Below are positions 45,594 through 56,439 of a stretch of DNA of 64,000 bases, piece by piece. Source of the stretch: Limnanthes douglasii subsp. nivea (lineage: Eukaryota; Streptophyta; Magnoliopsida; Brassicales; Limnanthaceae); NCBI GenBank assembly GCA_036936605.1, contig JAUPFV010000002.1:222053046-222117045 (forward strand), written 5' to 3'. The first letter of the stretch is position 1, and each line of letters opens with the position of its first letter. A program made the translations under genes and the position numbers. Below the pieces are notes generated by a model. It was not told the origin of the DNA. It was given only the letters and a program-made list of their open reading frames with translations, and made no database searches.

Positions 45594-47010
45594 TCAAACT
45601 AACCGTTCTGATGTTCCTGAACAGTCAATAACCACCATGTCATCCCAATTTGAGTGAAATTCGACCAGGAAATCCGCTAAAACCTGAGCTTTAATTGTCG
45701 TTCGTGGCTGGAACATGATGTCGAAATCTCCCAGTTCCACAGACCAATTTGTCATTCTTCCAGATATATCTGGTCGTTGTAACAAACCTTTTAGGGGGGA
45801 AAGCTGTTCGAACTACGATAAGGTGCGGTTGAAAGTGTGGCCTCATCTTCTGTGCCGCTGTTACCACTGCTAGGGCTAATCTTTCCAACTTAGGATATCG
45901 TTTCTCAGCGTCCAACAAACTTTTGCTAACGTAGTATATTGGTTCCAACACACCACCCTCGTCCCGGAGTAAAACTGCGCTGACTGCACAATCGGATACT
46001 GACACGTAGACAATTAGCTTTTCTCCCACCAAGGGTTTAGAAACTATCTCCGGAGATACTAAGTATTCTTGAATCTGGCGAAAGGCGGTCGAACATTCCT
46101 CAGTCCAATTAAACTGTCTCACATTTTTCAATATCTTAAAGAAAGGTGCACATTTATCCGATGAGCGAGAGATACACCTATTTAATACCGCCAATCTTCC
46201 TGTCAGAATCTGGACTTCCTTGATATTCCGTGGCGGCGTCATAGTTATCAAAGCCTTTATCTGGTCTGGGTCGGCTTCTATACCCCGCTCACTTATCATG
46301 TAACCAAGGAACTTCCCGGATCGTACTCCAAAAATGCACTTTTCTAGGTTTAATTTCAAATTGACTTTGCGCAAATTGTCAAAAGTCTCCTCTAAATCGG
46401 CAAAATGATCTTAGTCTTGCAAACGTTTTACCAGCATATCGTCGATGTATGCTTCGACATTTCTACCAATCTGCCCCTCAAAGGTTTTGTTGACCAATCG
46501 CTAATAAGTCGCCCCCGCATTTTTTAGGCCGAATGGCATGACCTTGTAACAGTACAATCCTCTCCCAATAATGAACGATGTGCTCTCTTCATATTTCGTA
46601 TCCAATCTGATTTGATTATATCCCGAATAAGCATCTATGAAGGACAACAAACGGTTACCCGAAGTAGAGTCCACTAATTGGTCGATTCGAGGTACCGGAA
46701 AAGGATCCTTGGGGCAGGCTCTATTCAGGTCCGTGAAATCCACGCAAATTCTCCACTTTCCATTCTTTTTTCTGACCAAACCTGGATTGGAAGCCCATAC
46801 GGGGTACTGCGACTCTCGAATGTGCCCTATGCTCAGCAACCGTTCCACTTCCGATAGAATGACTGTGGACTTTTCCTGAGAAACCAGTCTTCGCTTCTGT
46901 AGAAGAGGCCGAACATCCCGTCGTATTCCAAGTTTTTGACATATTATCTCTGATGGTACTCCCGTAACATCTCGTGCACACCAAGCGAACATATCTAGCT
47001 TTGTTGACAA
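45594..47010 (-). pseudogene. Element A reverse transcriptase and first RNase H
   Basis: Frame 47010-46501 has the palm start (HIRESQYPVWASNPGLV, KWRICVDFTDLNRACP, FIDAYSGYNQI, MPFGLKNAGATY). A TAG at 46501-46503 interrupts. The catalytic YIDDM follows at about 46440, then a TAA at 46411-46413. Frame 46374-45691 holds the thumb (LEKCIFGVRSGKFLGYMIS) and RNase H (YVSVSDCAVSAVLL, KRYPKLERLALAVV), then a frameshift. Frame 45785-45594 continues with GRMTNWSVELGDFDI. The polymerase Asp pair is intact, but at least three lesions disable translation. Confidence 0.85.
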
Positions 47011-47219
47011 AAAATCGACCTAACGTTGTCTGTACTCACAATAAAGTTGTACCCTAATTTTCAGAATTCCTTCGAAACCACGAATCCGGGAGCCTCCCTC
47101 GGATCATCACAGGGAATGATTTCCGAAGAAGTCCCCTTTAATTGTCATGCCTTGTCTGACGCTTCTCGCCCTACTTTTTTTGAGGATAAAGCTATTTGAT
47201 AACACTCTCGAGCCATTTT

Positions 47220-49685
47220 CTAGTTGCTCCTGATTATGCCTATATTGTTCTCTACCACATACTTTAAACATTGGTGCACCGTTAAGATAACGCCAGGCAT
47301 CCGGGACAACCAAGAGCGACCCATAATCGCATTGTGCGAAGTTGGTACATCCATCACTATAAACAGTACTTCCACTTCCTTCTTGAACGTCCCACGAACC
47401 AACTCTACTTCACACTGAAAATCTCCAACGACTGTTGCTTTCGCTCCTGTAAAGCCCACTATGGTTCTATTTGATCGCCATATGACAGGTGGGTCGGAAA
47501 TCCTCCTGTAAGTACTCATAAAGAAGATATTCACCGAACTCCCTGTATCGATGAGGATCTTCTGAATTTGGTCTTCAGCTATGCCCGCAGCGATGACCAC
47601 CGCATCCTTATGTGGGCCTGCGACATTCCTCATATCATCATCGTCGAAACATATGATGGGCGATGGCAGGCGATGCATCTGTGTTGAGACCCCTGCCTCA
47701 ATCTGTGTGGTCAGGTTTACCATATGTCTCTTCCTCGAACTATTAGAGTTTCCTACTACGGTGTCTCCCTCGAAAATGGCTACCGACTCGAAAAAGGCAC
47801 ACAGATCATGCACTTTTCCTCTTGGCACAGCTTCCTCTAGCATGTTCACATCATTCCTCCCCTCCTTGGGATCCAAATACTCTTGTTCGATATCAAAGAC
47901 ATTTACCCTATTAAAAATCACCATTGCTGTGTCAGCAATTTTGGGGACAACTTTTGCCACAACATTTTTCTGGGAGTGCTTCTTTACAATTTCTAATGAC
48001 ATTCCGCTCTCGATCAAAGCTTGCACTTCTTTTTTTAAGGCAATGCACTCTTTGGTGTCATGCCCAATATCATCATGGTATTTGAAAAACTTGTTAACAC
48101 TCCTGCTCTCCCTTGGAGTTTGGATCGGAAAAGTTTTTTTGAATTGCATAGTTGAGCTCTCCTTGTCGAATATACTAGCCACATTTTCCGTCAACTCCGC
48201 AAAATAGTCCGGTCGAATCCACTTATTCGAGAATAACCTCGCGTTTTGGTTGTAATTCTGATGGTTATTATAGCTTGATTTCTGCCTCGGTGGATACTGA
48301 CCCGCATTCTTAGTCGGAACATTAGTGTGCGACCCTTGATTAGTAGAGTCAGTCCTTTGAAATTGGTTTTGCTCCAACTGATCACATGATCCTTTCTCGG
48401 ATGCTTGAGTTTCCTCCACTAAGATTCTCTTCTCAACTTGATCCACTAGGGCCCCGAAAGTCATAGCCTCACTTTCTGCCATCGTGTCCTTTAATAATCC
48501 CGGGAGAAGTCCCATCCTGAATTCTGCGAGCGCCACAGAATCTCTACAATATTCCATGTCCGTTTTTGTTTTGACAAAGCGATTGGTGTAATTCTTCAAG
48601 CTCTCCCCCACTTTCTTCCTGCAATAAAATATCATATCCCTATTGCCTCGAAACGTTTTACTTCCCATAAAGTGTTGTCTGAATATACTCCAGAACATGT
48701 CAAAATTCTTTATCGAGCCTTGAGGAAGCCGATTATACCACTTGGAGGCCACCCCTTTGAAAGTTTGAGAGAACGCCCTACACATCAGCTTATCATCGTC
48801 ATCGAAATTTATCATGAAATTCTTGAAATGTTTGACGTGGTTGTGGGGGTCCTGCGTCCCATCAAAATTTTCTAACTTCGAAATGTTAAAGTGTTTTGGG
48901 AGGTTGCTAGCTAAAATTTTCGATGATAACGGAGACGCTCTCCAATTGTGACCCGACCTGTACACGTTTGCTCTCAATAGCTCGTCGTTTGAAAAATAAA
49001 GTCCTTCTTTGGATGGTAAAGTGTAATGATGCTGCCACTCCGAATTTTGCTGGTCGGTATGCTGGTTCCCAGAGGGACAATTCATCTGGGCTTGGGTCTG
49101 CTCATTAACCCGAGCGTGATAATTCTTCATCCTCGGAGATTTCCTCTCCGCACTTCCCCCCCTTCGGTACTCCCCATGCCCGTGCCCATGTCTTTTCTTT
49201 CTGTGATTCCTCCTAGGAGACGATTCTGACGAGCTGTAGCATGAATAATCGTTTGACTCGTCGGATTCCAAGTAGCGTTTTTATTTTCTCTTTGAAGAAC
49301 GTCGATCGTAACCTCTATACCTATCATCCCTGTTTTTAGGATGAAAGTCGGTTACTCGCTCTTCCCTTCCACTATGAGGTTCCCTTCTTATCTCGGGACG
49401 AAGATTCGCCTGAACGGTTTCTTTTTCTGCCCTTAATTTCTCAATTTCCAACAATAGTTCGTTTCGTCGAGCCAGTAAAGCTGAATCATCAAAGGTTTCT
49501 CCGGCGCGCTGACTCTTATGCGCCTAGTACTCCATATCGGTCCGATAATCGTTCCCAACAAGATTTGCCTCACATTTGTTAACAAAGTCACCCCCTCGTT
49601 CTTCCATAACTCCACTCAGATGAGGAGCAAGTTCCAGTAAGCGATTGTTGTCAGAACAATCTTCTTTTCCCACAGACAACGCCAT
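47220..49685 (-). pseudogene. Element A gag-protease, two upstream stops then a long open frame
   Basis: The frame appears to open at an ATG at 49685 that overlaps the primer-binding site (MALSVGKED), with stops at 49524-49526 (TAG) and 49281-49283 (TAA). From 49271 to 47220 there are 683 open codons: a basic His/Arg-rich start, capsid at residues about 125-290, a Gln/Asn-rich linker, a zinc-knuckle region at 395-409 (KYHDDIGHDTKEC, first Cys replaced by Phe), and protease with ILIDTGSS (575-579) and IMGRSWLSRMPG (649-660). A TAG at 47220-47222 ends the frame soon after the protease. The product would assemble particles and cut the polyprotein; in this copy only the internal part could be made. 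Confidence 0.85.
49668..49685 (-). other. Element A primer-binding site
   Basis: The minus strand reads ATGGCGTTGTCTGTGGGA directly after the LTR. The site doubles as the first codons of gag. The tRNA was not assigned. Confidence 0.6.
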
Positions 49686-50068
49686 TGAAGAGTTAAGAAT
49701 AGCTCTGGGGTGCTTTTGTATCAGGAAAACGTTTGGAGGACCTAAACAACAAGTACTTAGACTCTCGTGAATAACCCTTTTTAGAGAGACAAAGTCATAA
49801 TGAGATTAAGTAAAGAGAGACAGTAATATTATAATATTTGTCCCTTGGCCAGCTCGTGTGTGGTCCTTTTATAGAGTTATAATGGGCCCCCACACGCTCA
49901 AATTAATACTTATTACATACTTAGTCCTTGAATATTTCTATTACACATTTAGTCCCTATACATTTCTGTTTTCTCTTATTGCTACTTATATTTTTGTCTT
50001 TTACAATATTTCCCCAAATAAAAGCCTTTCCTTACAATTTCCGTTCTTGTCTTTATTCTCCCTCATCA
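49686..50068 (-). repeat. Element A 5' LTR
   Basis: Pairs with 39527-39909 over 383 bp. The target duplication GTTAG follows at 50069-50073. A TTATAGAGTTATAATG block near 49869 may be the promoter region. Confidence 0.9.
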
Positions 50069-50638
50069 GTTAGTAAAAAGATTTAATCTAAACCTTCATA
50101 TGATACTTCTAACTGTAAACATTGAGTATGATTAAGTAGGAGATTGATAGAGAAATCTTTATTCCATAAAAAAAGATTTTGTTAGAAGTATTGCGCATAA
50201 AGTTTTAAAACCAATTTTTAAAGCAATACTAGCTAAATAATCGGAGCTAACTAAAGGCTCATGGATAGCAATGAGATTGATCTTATCTTTTATAATGATT
50301 GACTTGAGCCTTCTTAGGGAAGGCTTATTTTTTATACCTCTTATGTTCCAATTAAGTAACTTTATCATCCTTAGGAAGAGAGGTGGAAATATTGATGTTC
50401 CCTGAAAACTTCAAGGATGGGCATATTTTTAGACTTTCTTTTCCTTTTAGCTTCTTTTAACTTCTTGTTTAGGAATTTGTGGAATCTTGGGTCAGTTTCT
50501 TTGGGACTGAGGATCGAGGAGATGTTCATACTAACAACATCTCCCTGATTCGGAGTAACATTTCTAAAAATAATTTTTCATAGTCTTGAGAGTTGGCTAA
50601 ATTGTAGCCATATTCCCAGGTTTGAATATCTTCAATAA
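50069..50638 (-). mobile_element. LINE copy 1, middle segment, with ORF2 start
   Basis: Continues the LINE from 39526. The frame at 50368-50159 begins MIKLLNWNIRGIKNKPSLRR and reaches INLIAIHEPLV, the N-terminus of the LINE endonuclease with WNIRG and the catalytic Glu, so ORF2 starts at 50368. To the right is the end of ORF1 and the spacer (50370-50633), matching 62690-62960 in copy 2. The final AATAA (50634-50638) is the target duplication of element B. Confidence 0.8.
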
Positions 50639-50977
50639 TGGTGAGTTCAAGTATTAAGAACGCTGCCTTAGGAAATTGTAATAAGAAAATTCTAGAGAGA
50701 GAAAGAGATATAGAGTTTTTAGAGAGAGAAAGTCTAAGTGCAAATGAGTTCAATAGAAAAAGTGTTCAACCTTTTTATTAGGTTAGTCTTGCCCTTTATA
50801 TAGAGGAGCCAAGACTTAGCCTTAAACTGAAATCGGTTACAAAAGAGGACTAATTACTTTTAGTCCTTAAAAATATGACATAGTCTCAACTGTTCTCTAG
50901 AACCTTCATTATTTACTGTTCAGTCCTTAAACTTACATTATTTACAATTTAGTCATTAAAATCCTACTTCCATATGA
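50639..50977 (-). repeat. Element B 3' LTR
   Basis: Begins TGGTGAGTTC and ends CATATGA where the partner ends CATATCA, so the terminal CA is mutated to GA. Both LTRs contain TTTATATAGAGG as a possible promoter. Confidence 0.9.
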
Positions 50978-50981
50978 GAAG

Positions 50982-50998
50982 CCCCCCCCCCCCCCCCC
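50982..50998 (-). other. Polypurine tract of element B, 17 consecutive G
   Basis: A run of 17 C on the plus strand (G on the element strand) lies four bases inside the 3' LTR, where the plus-strand primer tract belongs. The length may have grown by slippage or may be a sequencing or assembly artefact. Confidence 0.6.
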
Positions 50999-51465
50999 AG
51001 TTCTCATGTTAGTATGAATGAGAACTAAAATATCTTCAAATTCTTTCGTATGGGTATCAGTCGTTACAATACAAACTCAAAATCACATACCTTGTACAAA
51101 ACTCAAAGTTCAAAAGTCAACAGATAATACAAATTCGAAGTCAACAACATATGTAGATTTGAAGTAAAAAACAGATGGAGATTCGAAGCCAACAGTCATC
51201 GAATTATTATGAAACACAATAATTTTCTTTTCTTTCTCCTCGAATAATTATGGAAGTAGCTAGAAAACGTAATCATCGAATTTTGCCAAAAGTGTACACA
51301 AATGTAACCGTTTCATATTACCGTTCAAATACATCATGCATATCTACCTACTAGACCCATAGCTAGATGACTAGTCTGACAAATGTCGAACTCTTAAATT
51401 TCTCACCGCTTTGTATTCTGTCCTATCACCATATAGTCCTTCCACTTCACACATATTCCTATCTT

Positions 51466-51475
51466 TCTATAAATT
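51466..51475 (+). promoter_or_regulatory. TATA box of the antisense gene in element B
   Basis: TCTATAAATT, 173 bp before the antisense ATG at 51639, matches the arrangement in element A. Confidence 0.5.
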
Positions 51476-51638
51476 CATCAGTAGCCTCACTTTTCATTTT
51501 CACAACACAAATCACTTGAGAGAGAATTCAAATATTTGGCTACCTTCAACATGTTCTTTATCTTTTTCAGTATCTTGGTCTGAAATCCCAAACTTTCCGA
51601 TCAATACTCATATTCTCCGGTCAATCTTCATCCGGTTT

Positions 51639-52980
51639 ATGAGAAATAATTCAAGAAACAAAAAATCCAAGACTAAAATACATAAAAAAACTAAATCTCT
51701 AGAACCTGACAACAACTTAGTCTTTAGATCATATGACTATTTTTGCATCACTCAAAGAGCAGAATAATATAGAGTAGAAGAACCTTTATAGCCATGAGAG
51801 ATGACTCAGAAAGCATCCCAACTCCTTCCTCTTCGAATCCAACTATTCAGGTTTCTCCTCGGAGATAGATAACTGAGGAAGTTCATCAAGCAAATAATCC
51901 TTTACAAGAAACTGAGAATCCATTGCCTTAACAAAATCCTTCCCCAAATAGAGAAAAAATATCAGGAGCTAATGAAGCTGATTCTGAGGCTACCAGAACT
52001 GAATCTGATGATACGAATTCAGAAACTACTATAGATAAGAATACCCGTAAGCCTCGGAAAATAAAAGTCCCTGGATTTGTTTCTGAAGAATAAAGAGCTG
52101 TTATATGCAAAAATTTAAGAGATCTCGAGGCTAACTATATCATTCAACTGAAAAAGGTTCGATACATATATTACAAAGAGAGCCAAGCTTCGGATTTAAA
52201 AAAGCAATGAGGAATGGAAGATAAAACCATAGTTCGACTGCCTAGAGAAAGAGAAACTCTCTTAGACTGCAAAGAGGATGAGTTGGTTGTCTACCCCGAA
52301 ATCATCAATTGGGGTCTTCGGTTTCCACTGGATCCCATGATCGTGGAAGACTTAGAACTTCTCGACCTGTGCCGTTCTCAAGTGACACCGAATCAGTGGT
52401 TCACTCTCATGTTAGTGATAATGGCATCTCGATTATCCAAGAATCCAATGAGCATCAAAGACTTTATCTTCTTAACCCAATTATCGAAAGGTCCGAAGCT
52501 CCCCTTCTACTATATCACTCTAGTGGATGACTTAAAAATCATCGATGATCTCTTGGAAGCAAAACTTTATCTTCACCTCAAGAGAATGGGAGAATGGCAA
52601 AGAGATTTCCAATTCCAACCCATCAAATTTGAATCTCATTTGGAGAACCAACCGTAAGTACTTCGAAAATTATACACTTTGAGTTAAATTGCATATATTG
52701 TCTTTCTTCTTCTTTAAATATCTACTTGCATAATTATTTCAAATTTTTTGTGGCGATATTCAATAAGTTGACCAGCAGCAAAGGAGATTTTTAAGAAACT
52801 TGCCGCTTGGGCTGAGAAATAATGAAATAATGCTTTCCATGTCGTCTTTCAGCCGATCAACTTCCTTAATAGCCATTTGTTTCCGATCAAATAAGGAGGC
52901 TTGCCTCCTCGAAATTTGATGGAAGAGTCCAATCCCACAATAGCATGCAAAAAAATATTACATCCTGACTGCAAAGTATT
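51639..52980 (+). pseudogene. Element B antisense gene (aORF, Transposase_28-like), truncated
   Basis: Opens with a basic N-terminus (MRNNSRNKKSKTKIHKKTK) like that of A, then stops near 51765 and several more to 52208, with KIKVPGFVSEE and VRYIYYKES between. The frame 52214-52657 holds the core: LVVYPEIINWGLRFPLDPM, NQWFTLMLVIMASR and MSIKDFIFLTQL. It reaches a consensus donor, CC then GTAAGTAC (52653), exactly where A has the degraded TTAAGTGC. The expected acceptor is altered (TTTTTTGTGG near 52755). The coiled-coil C-terminus present in A is missing; the sequence runs instead into the cut integrase at about 53010. Function unknown. Confidence 0.7.
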
Positions 52981-53015
52981 CCTCCCTATTCGTAACAGGT
53001 CAGAATGTCATCTCC

Positions 53016-53549
53016 CTATTCGTACATATGATAAACATTATTGAATTCCTTCCGAGGAACTCCAAAACGACAAAAAATGTTATTCACAATAAACTTGATC
53101 ACATCTTTTGCCTTTGTTCCTGATAGTGGTTTTGCCTCAGGCCACTTTGTAAAATAATCCACTATTATGATTATCATATGTCTTCCTCCAGAAACTATCG
53201 GTAAAGGACCCACTAGATCAATCCCCCATCTATCAAATGGTATCGCCTCGGTCATAGACATAAGTAGCACCGCTGGCCTACGAATAACATTAGCAAATCT
53301 TTGACAAGTATCACAAATTCGAACTAAATTCTTAGCATCATTCATGATTGTAGGCCAATAGAATCCTGCAAGTAAAACTCGTCGTGATAGAGCTTGAGCT
53401 GAGCCTTCACCATCATGCAATTCTGATAACACCTCTTGTGGTTCTTGCTTGTCTAAATATCGTAATAATGGCCTGCTCAATGCCTTTTTATACCATACTC
53501 CATCTAACACTATATATCCGAAGGATTTACTTCTCAACTTTTTTGCCAA
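53016..53549 (-). pseudogene. Element B integrase, truncated
   Basis: Has the zinc-binding part (ELHDGEGSAQ, CDTCQR) and the core start (WGIDLVGPLP, TKWPEAKPLSGTKAKDV) up to FCRFGVP, where similarity to A stops. The second catalytic Asp, the Glu and the C-terminal domain are absent. The second zinc ligand His also appears changed to Gln. Confidence 0.8.
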
Positions 53550-53556
53550 CCTCGAA

Positions 53557-54138
53557 TCATATGGTAATGTTCCTTGAGTAAAAAAACTGAGAATATTTTC
53601 TCGCTCGCCAATCGCCTCGGATTACTTCAGATGTGACAAAGAACTCCTCTATGCATTCACACTCATTAGATTGATTAACAATTAAAGGATTTTGTTGTAG
53701 CAAAATACAAGGATATTCTTCCTTATAAGCGATATTTGCTAAAGAATCAGCCATCATGCTACTCCCTCGACCAATATATTCCATAACAACATTAACAAAC
53801 AGAAGCATTAAATTCTGAAGTTCTCGAAGATATAAAATCAAACGATCTTTTCTTGCTTCAGAAAATCCAGATACTTGATTTGCTAACAACTAAGAATCTG
53901 TTTGCCAGCGTACTGAAGTTCCCCCACAACTTTTTGCCAATCTTAAACCTACCAAAGAATCTTCGTATTCAGCTTCATTGTTCGAAGCGTGAAAACCAAA
54001 TTCAATAGATTGAATAATCGTGTTCCCAGTTAAAGCTATTAACTGAATCCTAACACTGCACCCTGAAACACTAGATCGCCCATTTGTTTGGACAACCCAC
54101 CTCGAATTTACTGGTGCGTCTTCTTTACTCTCGTCCAC
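53557..54138 (-). pseudogene. Element B second RNase H (archaeal-type)
   Basis: Two frames separated by a stop near 53890: WVVQTNGRSSV, FGFHASNNEAEYEDSLVGL and RWQTDS, then LLANQVSGF and RGSSMMADSLANIA. Same domain and position as in A, confirming the Tat lineage for B. The motif NEAEYED keeps its acidic residues. Confidence 0.7.
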
Positions 54139-54169
54139 ATATGATCTGCTCGAATGGAATTCAACAAAA

Positions 54170-55500
54170 AAAATTTGCCAATGCTTGCGCCTTTATTGTC
54201 GTTCGACGTGTGAACAAAATATCATAGTCCCCCAACTCCATTAACCACTTGTGTCATTCTCCCCGAAATGTCAGGTCGTTGTAAAACATTTTTTAAAGGG
54301 AATGAAGTTCGTACTTTAATAGTGTGAGCTTGGAAATATGGACGCATCTTCCTAGTAACAATCACCAGTGCTAATGCCAATTTTTCTAATTTCAAATATA
54401 TCTTTTATGCTGCCACTAAACTTTTACTGATGTAGTAGACTGGCTTCGGAATTCCGGAATCTTCACTGATTAACACTGTGTTTAGTGCAAAATCCGATAC
54501 CGTAATGAACAAAAAGAGTTTCTCCCCATTTCGACGTTTTGACAATATTTGTGGTGATGATAAAAAATTTTTTATATTTATGAACGATATCTCACATTCC
54601 GATGTCCATTCAAACCTACTTCGTCCTCGTAAAACTTAAAAGAAACGAAAGTATTTGTAAGAAAATCTAGAAATAAATCGATTAAGTGCTGCTAACATTC
54701 ATGTCAGAATTTGCACTTCTTTGATAGAACGAGGTGAATTCATTTTTATCAAGGCTTTCAACTGTTCTGGGTCAGCTTCTATTCCTTCTTCACTAATGAC
54801 AAAACCCAAAAACTTCCCTGATCGAACTCCGAGGGTACATTTTTCAGGATTTAGCTTTAATTTGATTGCCCTTAAATTAAAAAAAACGCTTCCTCTAAAT
54901 CATCAAGATGCACTTCATCCTTTGAACTTTTGACCACCATATCTCTATATATACCTCTATATTTCTCCCAATATGAGTAGCAAAAGCTTTATTTATCAAC
55001 CTCTAATAAGTGGCTCCAACATTTTTCAATCCAAAAGGCATAACCCTATAACAATGCAAGCCCCTATCAGTTATGAAAGTTATGCATTCTTGATCTTTTG
55101 GATCCATTTGAATTTTATTGTATCCTGCAAAAGCGTTCATGAAAGTTAAAATTTTATATCCTAAGGTAGAATCAATCAGCTGATCTATTCGAGGAACATG
55201 AAATAGATCTTTAGGACAAGCTCGATTCAAATCTGTAAAATCCACGCACATTCTCCATTTCTCATTCTTCTTTTTTACCACTACCAGATTTCTCGTCCAC
55301 AAAGGATACTGTGACTCCATTATGTGTCCAACCTTAGATAATCGATCCACCTCGACAACAATTGCTTCTGTTTTTTCTGAGGAAAATGCTCTTGTTTTCT
55401 GAATTACTGGCTTCACCTTCAGATCAATAGACAAGATGTGACGAATTACCTCAATTGGTACTCCTCTTACATCCTCTGTCTTCCAAGCGAAAACATCCAA
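54170..55500 (-). pseudogene. Element B reverse transcriptase and first RNase H
   Basis: The frame 55500-55003 is well preserved (HIMESQYPLWTRNLVVV, KWRMCVDFTDLNRACP, FMNAFAGYNKI, MPFGLKNVGATY) and stops where A also stops, at the Gln after ATTY. Note FIDAYSG in A is FMNAFAG here, so the catalytic Asp of the first polymerase motif is Asn. Later pieces (54960-54180) in mixed frames give LEKC-like and RNase H-like residues with many lesions. Confidence 0.75.
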
Positions 55501-55699
55501 ATTATGAGATACAAATTTAAAAGTTATTGAAGTAAGAGTGGGGTCAATAAGGCTTTAATTTGAAGCACACTTCCTTCTAAAAAAGTAAACTCCTCAATTT
55601 CTTCACTTACCATTAAAGACCTTGGGATTTCCCTCGGATCGTCAACCCTTTCTTCTAAATCCGAGGGCACCCTTTCTAACTGCTATTCATGCATTAAAT

Positions 55700-56120
55700 C
55701 CCCACAGTTGGATCCTCAAATCTGTAGTGCAGTGGCATAACATTCCCTAGCTACCTTCTGGTCGCCTCGAACGACCCCGATCCGATCTCCAACCACATAC
55801 TTGAAACATTGGTGAACTATTGATACAACCCCATACATTCTAGAAAGCCACGACCTTCCAAAAATAACACTGTAACTCGTGGGGCAGTCCACCACCACAA
55901 AAAGAACTTGGACCTTCTTCTTAAATGGTCATTTTCCCAAACTTACTTCTCCCTTGAATTCCCCAACAACACGAGTTGTTACACCTGTAAATCCTATGAT
56001 TGTCCGATCTGATTGAGAAATCCGAGGTGAATTTGTCATTCTATTATAGATTGACTTAGAAAGGACATTAGCAGAAATCCAGTGTCAATAAGCACACGTT
56101 AAATTTCGACGCCAGCCACC
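55700..56120 (-). pseudogene. Element B protease region
   Basis: A DTG-type site (LIDTG) is read at about 56070-56085, and frame 55898-55716 has SYSVIFGRSWLSRMYG and CFKYVVGDRIGVVRG, aligned with the A protease. A stop follows after LQI. Frameshifts lie between. Confidence 0.65.
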
Positions 56121-56439
56121 TCTGCTCCAATAACCATAGCATCTTCATGTGGCCCCGTTGTACCTCGCAGATCATCTTCGTCTAACAAAATGAAATGAAT
56201 ACCTTTTTTCCATACAAATGTGTAGACATCTTCCCTTCAATTTGAGTTGTCAGATTGACAACATGTCTCTTCCTCGAACTGAATCGCCAGTCATCGAATT
56301 GCCTCTGAAAATGGCTAATGACTCAAAGAATTTACATAAGTCTCGCACATGCCCCTTTTCTATGGGCTCTTCGACTAACATCAAAAGCAATATGTTTGGA
56401 TCTTTCTCTACATATTCAGAAGAAGCGTGAAATGGTTCA

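Larger units (their letters stand above)
39527..50068 (-). mobile_element. Element A: Ty3/gypsy Tat-lineage retrotransposon inserted in LINE copy 1
   Basis: 383-bp LTRs (39527-39909 and 49686-50068) flank 9.8 kb. GTTAG occurs immediately outside both ends (39522-39526 and 50069-50073), and the interrupted LINE reads on across it. Order on the minus strand: primer site, gag-protease, reverse transcriptase-RNase H, a second RNase H, integrase, then a plus-strand antisense gene, polypurine tract and 3' LTR. The extra RNase H and the antisense gene identify the Tat lineage. The LTRs differ at about 16 sites by eye (about 4%). Many stops in gag-pol make it non-autonomous. Confidence 0.9.

Noticed and set aside
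47581..48207. 208-codon plus-strand ORF inside element A gag
   Set aside because: It is the exact antisense of the long gag-protease frame, and its length follows from that frame's codon use.
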